31,855 nt of DNA from NCBI GenBank assembly GCA_002841035.1, contig PHDR01000001.1:1-31855 (forward strand), read 5' to 3'. Shown in pieces: positions 23,506-31,855 of this stretch (position 1 is its first letter; every line of letters begins with the position of its first letter). The notes under the pieces were generated by a model. It made no database searches, had not been told where the DNA came from, and worked only from the letters and a program-made list of their open reading frames with translations. Position numbers and translations under genes: made by a program. Source of the DNA: Bacteroidetes bacterium HGW-Bacteroidetes-12 (GTDB lineage Bacteria; Bacteroidota; Bacteroidia; Flavobacteriales_E; Vicingaceae).

Positions 23506-26500
23506 TTAATCTTGAATAATTGCTCTTTCAGCAGTTGCTTTTTTAAGTAGTTCATATTCTTCTTTAGAACCAACAACAATGTTTCTGAATTTTTTAAGAC
23601 CTGTACCTGCTGGAATTAATTTTCCAACAATTACATTTTCTTTCAATCCTTCTAATTCATCAACTTTTCCTCTAATTGCTGCTTCGTTTAAAACTTTAGT
23701 AGTTTCTTGGAAGGAAGCTGCAGAAATAAAGCTATCAGTTTGAAGAGATGCTCTTGTTATTCCTTGAATAATTGGGCTTGAAGTTGCTGGTACAGCTTCT
23801 CTACTTTCAACTAATTTTTTATCCATTCTTTTCAATTTAGAGTTTTCATCTCTTAATTGTCTTGAAGTTAAAATTTGACCTGGTTTAATCACATCAGACT
23901 CACCTGAATCAGTAACAATATATTTATCATAGATGTAATCGTTTTCTTCCATAAAATCACGTTTATTTACAATTTCTTTTTCTAAGAATTTTGTATCACC
24001 CTGATCTTCAATAACAACTTTTCGCATCATCTGACGAACAATTACTTCAAAGTGTTTATCGTTAATTTTTACTCCTTGTAATCGATAAACCTCTTGAACT
24101 TCATTCACAATATATTCTTGAACAGCTGTAGGTCCTTTAATCGCTAAGATATCAGATGGAGTAATGGATCCTTCTGAAAGAGGATTTCCTGCTTTCACAA
24201 AATCATTTTCTTGAACCAATATGTGTTTAGAAAGGTTTACTAAGTATTTTTTAACTTCACCTGTTCTTGATTCAATAACAATCTCTCTGTTACCACGTTT
24301 AATTTTTCCAAAAGAAACTATACCATCAATTTCGGAAACAACTGCTGGATTAGATGGATTTCTCGCTTCAAATAATTCTGTTACCCTTGGCAAACCACCT
24401 GTAATATCACCTGTTCCACCTGCTGTTCTTGGTATTTTCACAAGAATATCTCCTCCATTAACTTTGTTGCCTTCATTCACTATAATATGAGCTCCAACAG
24501 GTAAGTTATATGTTCTTAGCACTTCATTTTTTGAATTTACTACATTTAATAAAGGTATTTTTTTCTTGTCTTTAAATTCAGAAATTACTTTTTCAGTAAA
24601 TCCAGTTTGCTCATCTGATTCTTCTTTATAAGTAGCTCCTAACTCAAAATTTTCAAAAGCAACTTTTCCATCAACCTCTGTTAAAATCACAGCATTATAA
24701 GGATCCCAAACACAAATTTTATCTCCTTTCTTAACTTTATCACCATCTTTAACAAAGACTTGAGAACCATAAGGAATATTTCCTGTGGTTAAAACAACAT
24801 TGGTTTTAGTATCAATAATTTTCATTTCAGCAGAACGTCCAATTACTAAATTAATTTTCTCTCCTGCATCATTTGTTTTTTCTATTGTTCTTAATTCATC
24901 AATTTCTAAACGACCTTCATATCTAGCTTCAATTCCAGAAACACCAGTAATTTTAGATGCTGTACCCCCAATATGGAAGGTTCTAAGTGTTAATTGAGTT
25001 CCTGGCTCACCAATAGATTGTGCAGCAACAACACCAACAGGTTCTCCATGTTGCACCATTCTGCCTGTTGATAGATTTCTTCCATAGCATTTAGCACAAA
25101 CTCCTTTTCGTTGTTCACAAGTTAATACAGAACGTATTTCTACTTCATCAATATCAGCAGCTTCAATCGATTCAGCTATATCTTCTGTAATTTCATCTCC
25201 AGAAGCAACAATTAATTCATCGGTTGTTGGGTTGTAAATATCATGAACAGATGTTCTACCTAATATTCTATCAAATAAACTTTCTACAACTTCGTCATTA
25301 TTAATTAATGAAGTTGCTATTAGTCCTCTGAGGGTTCCACAATCATCAGAAGTAATTACCACATCTTGAGAAACATCAACCAATCTTCTTGTTAAATAAC
25401 CCGCATCGGCTGTTTTTAAGGCTGTATCTGCCAATCCTTTACGAGCCCCGTGAGTAGAAATAAAATATTCCAAAACGGACAAACCTTCTTTAAAGTTTGC
25501 TAAAATTGGATTTTCGATAATTTCTTGACCGTTAGATGAACCTGATTTTTGTGGTTTAGCCATCAATCCTCTCATTCCTGATAACTGGCGAATTTGTTCT
25601 TTAGAACCCCTTGCCCCAGAATCAAACATCATATAGATTGAGTTAAACCCTTGGTTATCATTTTTAAGGTTATCCATCAACACATTAGTAAGTCGAGTAT
25701 TCGTATGTGTCCAAATATCTATAATTTGATTGTAACGTTCATTGTTGGTAATGAAACCCATGTTATAGTTATTCATTACCTCGTTGACTTCAACATTAGC
25801 TTTTGCTACAAAAATTTCTTTTTCTTTAGGTATCATAATATCGTCTAAGTTAAACGATAAACCACCTTTAAAAGCCATATCATAACCTAATGTTTTGATA
25901 TCATCTAAAAATTCAACTGTTTTTTTAGGCCCACTAATTTTCAATACTTTACCGATAATATCTCGTAGCGATTTTTTTGTTAGAAGTTCGTTAACGAAAC
26001 CAACCTCTTCTGGCACCAATTCGTTAAAAATAACTCTTCCAGCTGAAGTATCAATTAGTTTTGTAACAATTTCACCGTTTTCAACATCTTTGGTTTTAAC
26101 TTTAATTTTTGCATGAATGTTTAATTTCCCTTCATTCAGTGCAATAATAACCTCTTCTGGAGAATAAAAAGTTTTTCCCTCTCCTACAATAGGATGTTCT
26201 TTTGTTGAAATTCTTTCTTTTGTAATATAATATAATCCAAGAACCATATCCTGAGATGGTAGGGTTACTGGAGTTCCATTTGCTGGATTTAAAATGTTAT
26301 GAGAGGATAACATTAATAACTGTGCTTCTAAAATTGCCGCATTACCTAAAGGTAAATGCACTGCCATTTGATCTCCATCAAAATCGGCATTAAATGCAGT
26401 ACAAACTAGTGGATGTAGTCGAATTGCTTTCCCTTCTATTAATTTTGGTTGGAAAGCCTGAATACCTAAACGGTGCAATGTAGGTGCACGGTTAAGCAAA

Positions 26501-27813
26501 ACTGGATGTCCTTTTAATATGCTTTCTAAAATATCCCAAACAACTGGTTCTTTTTTGTCAACTATTTTTTTAGCTGATTTAACTGTTTTTACAATGCCTC
26601 TTTCAATTAATTTGCGGATAACAAAAGGTTTATAAAGCTCTGCAGCCATATCTTTTGGAATACCACATTCGTGTAATTTCAAATCTGGTCCAACAACAAT
26701 TACAGAACGAGCAGAATAATCAACACGTTTTCCAAGTAAGTTTTGACGGAATCTACCAGATTTACCTTTTAAACTGTCTGATAAAGATTTTAAAGCTCTG
26801 TTTGCATCTGTTTTAACAGCACTTGATTTTCTAGAGTTATCTAGCAAGGCATCAACAGATTCTTGAAGCATACGTTTTTCATTTCTCAAGATTACATCTG
26901 GAGCTTTAATTTCCATCAATCTTTTTAAACGATTGTTTCTAATGATAACTCTTCTGTATAAATCATTCAAATCTGAAGTAGCAAATCTACCACCATCTAA
27001 CGGCACTAAAGGTCTTAATTCTGGTGGTATAACAGGAACTACTTTTAAAATCATCCACTCTGGACGGTTGTCTATGTTTAATTTAGATGCTCTGAATGCT
27101 TCAACAACCTGAAGTCTTTTTAATGCTTCGTTTTTACGTTGTTGAGAAGTTTCATTGTTTGCTTTGTGTCTTAAATCATAAGAAAGGCTATCTAAATCTA
27201 ATCGTTTTAGTAATTCATACAACGCCTCAGCACCCATTTTAGCAATGAATTTATTTGGGTCTGCATCATCTAAATATTGATTTTCTTTCGGAAGCGTATC
27301 AATAATATCAAAATACTCTTCTTCAGTTAAGAAATCTAAGTATTGAATTGGTTCTCCTTCACTATTAGTAACTCCAGCCGAATTAATTACTACATATCTT
27401 TCATAATAAATAATAGCATCTAATTTTTTTGTAGGCAATCCTAATAGGTAGCCAATTTTGTTTGGTAATGACTTGAAATACCAAATATGTGCAACAGGAA
27501 CAACTAACGAGATGTGTCCCATTCTTTCTCTTCGTACTTTCTTTTCAGTTACTTCAACGCCACATCTATCACAAATAATTCCTTTGTATCTAATTCTTTT
27601 ATATTTTCCACAATGACATTCAAAGTCTTTTACAGGTCCAAAAATTCGTTCACAAAATAAACCATCTCTTTCTGGTTTATAAGTTCTGTAGTTTATGGTT
27701 TCTGGTTTTAATACTTCTCCACTTGATCTTTCTAAGATTAATTCTGGAGATGATAAACTGATAGTAATTTTAGAAAAATTACTTGTTGTGTTATAATCAC
27801 GTTTAAAAGCCAT
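23506..27813 (-). CDS. rpoC: DNA-directed RNA polymerase subunit beta'
   Basis: A 1435-residue catalytic subunit of RNA polymerase. The N-terminal zinc ribbon has C66, C68, C81 and C84. The active-site loop NADFDGDQM (475-483) carries the magnesium aspartates D477, D479 and D481. The second zinc site uses C825, C899, C906 and C909 (SDDCGT and CEQRKGVCAKC). The bridge and trigger helices are near the AQSIGEPGTQLTLRTFH segment. The length agrees with Bacteroidota homologues. It is the middle gene of rpoB-rpoC-DUF3467, 93 bases after rpoB with a hairpin in the gap. It appears complete and ordinary. Confidence 0.99.
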   Translation of the reverse strand: MAFKRDYNTTSNFSKITISLSSPELILERSSGEVLKPETINYRTYKPERDGLFCERIFGPVKDFECHCGKYKRIRYKGIICDRCGVEVTEKKVRRERMGHISLVVPVAHIWYFKSLPNKIGYLLGLPTKKLDAIIYYERYVVINSAGVTNSEGEPIQYLDFLTEEEYFDIIDTLPKENQYLDDADPNKFIAKMGAEALYELLKRLDLDSLSYDLRHKANNETSQQRKNEALKRLQVVEAFRASKLNIDNRPEWMILKVVPVIPPELRPLVPLDGGRFATSDLNDLYRRVIIRNNRLKRLMEIKAPDVILRNEKRMLQESVDALLDNSRKSSAVKTDANRALKSLSDSLKGKSGRFRQNLLGKRVDYSARSVIVVGPDLKLHECGIPKDMAAELYKPFVIRKLIERGIVKTVKSAKKIVDKKEPVVWDILESILKGHPVLLNRAPTLHRLGIQAFQPKLIEGKAIRLHPLVCTAFNADFDGDQMAVHLPLGNAAILEAQLLMLSSHNILNPANGTPVTLPSQDMVLGLYYITKERISTKEHPIVGEGKTFYSPEEVIIALNEGKLNIHAKIKVKTKDVENGEIVTKLIDTSAGRVIFNELVPEEVGFVNELLTKKSLRDIIGKVLKISGPKKTVEFLDDIKTLGYDMAFKGGLSFNLDDIMIPKEKEIFVAKANVEVNEVMNNYNMGFITNNERYNQIIDIWTHTNTRLTNVLMDNLKNDNQGFNSIYMMFDSGARGSKEQIRQLSGMRGLMAKPQKSGSSNGQEIIENPILANFKEGLSVLEYFISTHGARKGLADTALKTADAGYLTRRLVDVSQDVVITSDDCGTLRGLIATSLINNDEVVESLFDRILGRTSVHDIYNPTTDELIVASGDEITEDIAESIEAADIDEVEIRSVLTCEQRKGVCAKCYGRNLSTGRMVQHGEPVGVVAAQSIGEPGTQLTLRTFHIGGTASKITGVSGIEARYEGRLEIDELRTIEKTNDAGEKINLVIGRSAEMKIIDTKTNVVLTTGNIPYGSQVFVKDGDKVKKGDKICVWDPYNAVILTEVDGKVAFENFELGATYKEESDEQTGFTEKVISEFKDKKKIPLLNVVNSKNEVLRTYNLPVGAHIIVNEGNKVNGGDILVKIPRTAGGTGDITGGLPRVTELFEARNPSNPAVVSEIDGIVSFGKIKRGNREIVIESRTGEVKKYLVNLSKHILVQENDFVKAGNPLSEGSITPSDILAIKGPTAVQEYIVNEVQEVYRLQGVKINDKHFEVIVRQMMRKVVIEDQGDTKFLEKEIVNKRDFMEENDYIYDKYIVTDSGESDVIKPGQILTSRQLRDENSKLKRMDKKLVESREAVPATSSPIIQGITRASLQTDSFISAASFQETTKVLNEAAIRGKVDELEGLKENVIVGKLIPAGTGLKKFRNIVVGSKEEYELLKKATAERAIIQD

Positions 27814-27847
27814 AATATGTATAGTTTGTTTGGGTTAGTTTTTAATG

Positions 27848-27885
27848 GTTGATGAAATTGTTTTTATTAAAGCAATTTCATCAAC
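27848..27885. other. Conserved-looking hairpin in the rpoB-rpoC gap
   Basis: GTTGATGAAATTG (27848-27860) and CAATTTCATCAAC (27873-27885) are perfect 13-bp complements around a 12-base AT-rich loop. On the minus strand (direction of transcription) no T run follows, so it is not a classic terminator there; a processing site or stabiliser between the two messages is possible. Confidence 0.6.
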
Positions 27886-27906
27886 TTTTATTTTTTTTGT
27901 TTTCAA

Positions 27907-30900
27907 TTAATCTAATGTAATATTAAGTGCTAAGCCTCTTAATTCATGAAGTAATACATTAAAAGATTCTGGAATACCAGGTTCTGGCATTGGATCTCCT
28001 TTTACAATCGCTTCATATGCTTTTGCTCTACCTTTTACATCATCAGATTTAATAGTCAACAATTCTTGTAAGATATTAGCTGCTCCATAAGCCTCAATAG
28101 CCCATACCTCCATTTCTCCAAAACGTTGACCTCCAAACTGTGCTTTACCACCAAGAGGTTGTTGTGTAATTAATGAGTATGGTCCAATAGAACGTGCGTG
28201 CATTTTATCGTCAATCATGTGTCCTAATCGAAGCATATAGATTACCCCAACAGTTGCTGGTTGATCAAATCTATCGCCTGTTCCTCCATCATAAAGATAT
28301 GTTTTTCCATATTGAGGAACACCTGCTTCAATACAGTATTCATTGATTCTCTCAACACTAATACCATCAAAAATTGGAGTTGCAAATGTTTTTCCTAGTT
28401 TTTGTCCGGCCCATCCTAATACAGTTTCATACACTTGACCTAAGTTCATCCTTGAAGGTACTCCAAGTGGATTAAGTACTATATCTACTGGAGTTCCGTC
28501 TTCTAAGAAAGGCATATCCTCTTCTCTAACAATGTTTGCAACAATACCTTTGTTACCATGACGACCCGCCATTTTATCTCCAACTTTAAGTTTTCTCTTT
28601 TTAGCTACATAAACTTTCGCTAATTTAAGAATACCTGCAGGTAACTCATCTCCAACAGAAATGGCGTATTTTTTACGTTTATTTTGTCCAAGAATTTCGT
28701 TAACTCTTATATTGAAATTATTTAAAATATGTTTTATTTGATTATTTAATTCATCACTTGTAGTCCAATTTTTAGAGTCAATAAAGATGAAATCATCTAC
28801 TTTTTCTAACACTTTTACAGTGAATTTTGTTCCTTTAGGAATAATTACTTCATTGTAATAATTAACAACACCTTGACTTGTTTTGTTGTTTACTACAATA
28901 TATAATTTATCTATAAGAATTTTTTTAAGTGCTGAAATCTCTCTATTATATTCCTCATCTAATTGTGCTATTATTGTTTTTTCTTCTGCCCTACTTTTTC
29001 TATCTTTGATTGCTCTTTCAAACAATTTTTTATCAACAACAACACCTTTTACAGATGGTTTTACTTTCAACGAAGCATCTTTAACGTCACCTGCTTTATC
29101 TCCAAAAATGGCTCTTAATAATTTTTCTTCTGGAGTTGGATCTGTTTCTCCTTTTGGAGTGATTTTCCCGATAAGAATATCGCCTTCTTTAATGTCAGCT
29201 CCAATTCTTATCATTCCGTTTTCATCTAAATCTTTAGTAGCTTCTTCACTAACATTAGGTATATCAGAAGTTAATTCTTCCTCTCCTCGTTTGGTATCTC
29301 TAACTTCTAATGAAAATTCTTCAATATGCACAGAGGTAAAATAATCATCTTTTACTACTTTTTCAGAAATAACAATCGCATCCTCAAAATTATAACCTTT
29401 CCAAGGCATAAATGCTACTTTAAGGTTTCTTCCAAGAGCAAGCTCTCCATTTTGTGTTGCATATCCTTCACAAAGAACTTGTCCTTTTTTCACTTTATCA
29501 CCTTTTCTCACAATTGGAGTAAGATTTAAACAAGTATTTTGATTGGTTTTTTTAAATGTAGCTAATTCATAAGTAACGGAATCTCCATTAAAACTAACCA
29601 ATTGCTCTTCTTCTGTTCTATCATATTTTATGGTAATGTTTTTGGCATCAACATATTCAACAATTCCATCAGCTTCTGCATTTATCAACACTCTAGAATC
29701 TTGAGCAACTCTAGCTTCTAGTCCAGTTCCAACAATTGGTGCTTCTGGTCTAAGTAAAGGAACCGCTTGACGCATCATATTTGATCCCATCAAAGCACGG
29801 TTGGCATCATCATTTTCCAAGAAAGGAATTAATGATGCTGCAATTGATGCAATTTGATTTGGTGCAACGTCCATTAATGCAATATTTGCAGGTTCTGTTA
29901 CTGGAAAATCACCATCTAATCTGCTTTTTACTTTTTCTGTTAAAAAGTTCCCTTTTTCATCAACTTTAGCATTTGCTTGTGCAATGACTTTTTTATCTTC
30001 TTCTTCTGCACTCAAATAAATAACATCTTTTTTGAAGTTAACTTTTCCATCTTCAACAAAACGATAAGGTGTTTCTATAAACCCTAGTTTATTAATTTTT
30101 GCATATACACATAAGGAAGAAATCAAACCAATATTTGGTCCTTCAGGTGTTTCAATAGGGCAAAGTCGACCGTAGTGTGTGAAGTGAACATCCCTTACCT
30201 CAAAACCAGCTCTTTCTCTTGATAAACCTCCTGGTCCAAGTGCTGACATTCTTCTTTTATGAGTAATCTCAGATAATGGATTGGTTTGATCCATAAATTG
30301 AGATAGTTGATTTGTTCCAAAGAATGAGTTAATTACAGACGATAATGTTTTTGCATTAATCAAATCTGATGGAGTAAAAACTTCGTTGTCTCTCACATTC
30401 ATTCTTTCTCTAATTGTTCGAGCCATTCTTGACAGTCCAACACCAAATTGGTTGTGCAATTGTTCTCCAACTGTTCTTACTCTTCTGTTACTTAAATGGT
30501 CAATATCATCAACCAATGTTTTTGAATTGATAAGTTCAATTAAGTATTTAATGATGCAAATAATATCTTCACGAGTAAGTGTTCTAGTATCAGAATTTAT
30601 ATCTAAACCTAGTTTTTTGTTTATTCTGAAACGACCAACTTCTCCTAAATCATACCTAGTTTCAGAAAAGAAAAGTTTATCAATAACACCTCTAGCTGTT
30701 TCAACATCTGGCGGTTCAGCGTTTCTTAACTGACGATAAATATGTTCAACCGCTTCTTTTTCAGAGTTAGAAGGGTCTTTTTGCAATGTATTATATATAA
30801 TAGCAAAATCTGATGTGTTTACATCTTCTTTATGTAAAATAATTGTTTTAGAACCAGAATCAATAATCTCATCAACATGAGTTTTATCAATAATAGTTTC

Positions 30901-31737
30901 TCTATCAATAATTACTTCATTTCTTTCGATAGAAACAACCTCTCCAGTATCTTCGTCCACAAAATCTTCAACCCATGTTTTTAGAACACGAGCGGCTAAT
31001 TTTCTACCTAATATCTTTTTTAATCCAGCTTTACTAACTTTCACTTCATCTGCTAAGTTAAAAAGCTCTAATATTTCTTTATCTGTTTCAAAACCAATGG
31101 CTCTAAAAAGCGTGGTTACAGGTAATTTTTTCTTTCTGTCAATATATGCATACATCACATTATTAATGTCTGTAGCAAATTCAATCCAAGAACCTCTAAA
31201 AGGGATAATTCTTGCTGAATATAATTTTGTTCCATTGGCATGTTTGCTTTGACCAAAGAAAACGCCTGGAGAACGATGCAATTGTGAAACAATAACACGT
31301 TCAGCACCATTGATAACAAAGGTTCCTTTAGGTGTCATGTAAGGAATTGTTCCTAAATAAACATCTTGAACGATAGTCTCAAAGTCTTCATGTTCTGGAT
31401 CAGTACAATATAACTTTAGCTTTGCTTTTAAAGGAACACTATAGGTTAACCCTCTTTCAATACATTCATCAATTGAATATCTTGGCGGATCGATGAAATA
31501 ATCCAAAAATTCCAACACAAACTGATTACGTGCGTCAGTAATTGGAAAATTCTCACTAAATACTTTAAATAGACCTTCAGAAGCTCTATTTTCAGGAGTT
31601 GTATCTAATTGAAAATAAGATTGAAATGATTTTATTTGTATATCCAAGAAATCAGGATATTCTAATTGGTTTATGGTAGATGAAAAATTAATCCTTGGAT
31701 TAGCATTTTTCTCTTTTGATGCCAATGTTTTATTCAT
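27907..31737 (-). CDS. rpoB: DNA-directed RNA polymerase subunit beta
   Basis: A 1276-residue subunit of RNA polymerase. The rifampicin region reads QLSQFMDQTNPLSEITHKRR (477-496) with D483, H493 and S498, corresponding to E. coli D516, H526 and S531; these are the susceptible-type residues. Further motifs are GPGGLSRERAGFEVRD, ETPEGPNIGLI and, towards the C terminus, KVGDKMAGRHGNKGIV and GGKAQFGGQRFGEMEVWA. The protein ends in the normal way (LRGLALNITLD). It starts the visible part of the operon; the preceding gene is outside the window, which leaves 118 bases of leader. Confidence 0.99.
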   Translation of the reverse strand: MNKTLASKEKNANPRINFSSTINQLEYPDFLDIQIKSFQSYFQLDTTPENRASEGLFKVFSENFPITDARNQFVLEFLDYFIDPPRYSIDECIERGLTYSVPLKAKLKLYCTDPEHEDFETIVQDVYLGTIPYMTPKGTFVINGAERVIVSQLHRSPGVFFGQSKHANGTKLYSARIIPFRGSWIEFATDINNVMYAYIDRKKKLPVTTLFRAIGFETDKEILELFNLADEVKVSKAGLKKILGRKLAARVLKTWVEDFVDEDTGEVVSIERNEVIIDRETIIDKTHVDEIIDSGSKTIILHKEDVNTSDFAIIYNTLQKDPSNSEKEAVEHIYRQLRNAEPPDVETARGVIDKLFFSETRYDLGEVGRFRINKKLGLDINSDTRTLTREDIICIIKYLIELINSKTLVDDIDHLSNRRVRTVGEQLHNQFGVGLSRMARTIRERMNVRDNEVFTPSDLINAKTLSSVINSFFGTNQLSQFMDQTNPLSEITHKRRMSALGPGGLSRERAGFEVRDVHFTHYGRLCPIETPEGPNIGLISSLCVYAKINKLGFIETPYRFVEDGKVNFKKDVIYLSAEEEDKKVIAQANAKVDEKGNFLTEKVKSRLDGDFPVTEPANIALMDVAPNQIASIAASLIPFLENDDANRALMGSNMMRQAVPLLRPEAPIVGTGLEARVAQDSRVLINAEADGIVEYVDAKNITIKYDRTEEEQLVSFNGDSVTYELATFKKTNQNTCLNLTPIVRKGDKVKKGQVLCEGYATQNGELALGRNLKVAFMPWKGYNFEDAIVISEKVVKDDYFTSVHIEEFSLEVRDTKRGEEELTSDIPNVSEEATKDLDENGMIRIGADIKEGDILIGKITPKGETDPTPEEKLLRAIFGDKAGDVKDASLKVKPSVKGVVVDKKLFERAIKDRKSRAEEKTIIAQLDEEYNREISALKKILIDKLYIVVNNKTSQGVVNYYNEVIIPKGTKFTVKVLEKVDDFIFIDSKNWTTSDELNNQIKHILNNFNIRVNEILGQNKRKKYAISVGDELPAGILKLAKVYVAKKRKLKVGDKMAGRHGNKGIVANIVREEDMPFLEDGTPVDIVLNPLGVPSRMNLGQVYETVLGWAGQKLGKTFATPIFDGISVERINEYCIEAGVPQYGKTYLYDGGTGDRFDQPATVGVIYMLRLGHMIDDKMHARSIGPYSLITQQPLGGKAQFGGQRFGEMEVWAIEAYGAANILQELLTIKSDDVKGRAKAYEAIVKGDPMPEPGIPESFNVLLHELRGLALNITLD

Positions 31738-31783
31738 TAGTTGTTGAGAGTTTAATAAGTTAAAATGTATAATTTTTGTTTCG

Positions 31784-31849
31784 TTTTATGTTTACTTAAA
31801 CACATAAAACTTAACATTTTTAATCAAAATTTACATTAAAATTTTGATT
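31784..31849. other. Two hairpins in the rpoB leader
   Basis: TTTTATGTTTA (31784-31794) pairs with TAAA-CA-CATAAAA (31797-31809, CA bulged). Next, AATCAAAATTT (31822-31832) pairs with AAATTTTGATT (31839-31849). On the minus strand neither is followed by a T run. They could be a read-through attenuator between rplL and rpoB, or the end of a gene lying to the right. Confidence 0.45.
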
Positions 31850-31855
31850 TTTTAA

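Noticed and set aside
28883..30733. Frames of 60-150 codons opposite rpoB
   Set aside because: They are antisense to highly conserved rpoB sequence and look like codon-bias shadows.

Overview
The window looks like chromosomal DNA from a low-GC member of the Bacteroidota, probably a flavobacterium-like lineage. Four things support this. Several genes have a Bacteroidota-type -7 promoter box (TAnnTTTG). There is a secreted protein with a gliding-motility-type (T9SS type B) C-terminal sorting domain. The order rpoB-rpoC-DUF3467 is present. There is a very large type II-C Cas9 with a 36-nt repeat of the GTTGTGGTTTGATT type. The genus cannot be fixed from the sequence alone.

Region 1 (1-8890) is a type II-C CRISPR-Cas locus with unusual neighbours. 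It begins with an intergenic repeat (1-157) and a strong bidirectional terminator (174-222). A CRISPR array of 30 identical repeats and 29 spacers follows (276-2220), read on the minus strand. Next come three small minus-strand toxin-antitoxin (TA) modules: two duplicated YoeB-like pairs in one operon, and a RelE-like pair under its own promoter and operator. cas9 (1539 codons, minus strand) follows, and a tracrRNA is transcribed divergently from just upstream of it (about 8735-8827, plus strand). No cas1 or cas2 lies between cas9 and the array, where II-C loci normally carry them; the TA genes sit there instead. Cas9 itself carries about 230 residues of tandem beta-rich modules between HNH and RuvC-III. 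One of the two YoeB-like toxins has lost the catalytic arginine.

Region 2 (8890-23160) holds plus-strand housekeeping and envelope genes: a GH3-family adenylating enzyme, a decayed exported protein (frameshifted), and a 600-bp gene-free stretch with dispersed palindromic repeats. Then come an ABC transporter ATPase with a partner permease fused to an M1-type metallopeptidase, a deoxynucleoside kinase, a YebC/PmpR protein, a membrane fatty acid desaturase and a 1201-residue T9SS-secreted PKD protein. Many gaps hold AT-rich tracts built from ACTTTA words.

Region 3 (23113-31855) is the minus-strand transcription operon rpoB-rpoC-DUF3467. It is separated from region 2 by a perfect 22-bp hairpin that can terminate both converging transcripts. 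It is ordinary apart from hairpins in the rpoB leader and between rpoB and rpoC.

The system most worth attention is the CRISPR locus: an apparently complete effector set (Cas9, tracrRNA, long array) without local adaptation genes, with an expanded Cas9 and TA modules embedded in it.
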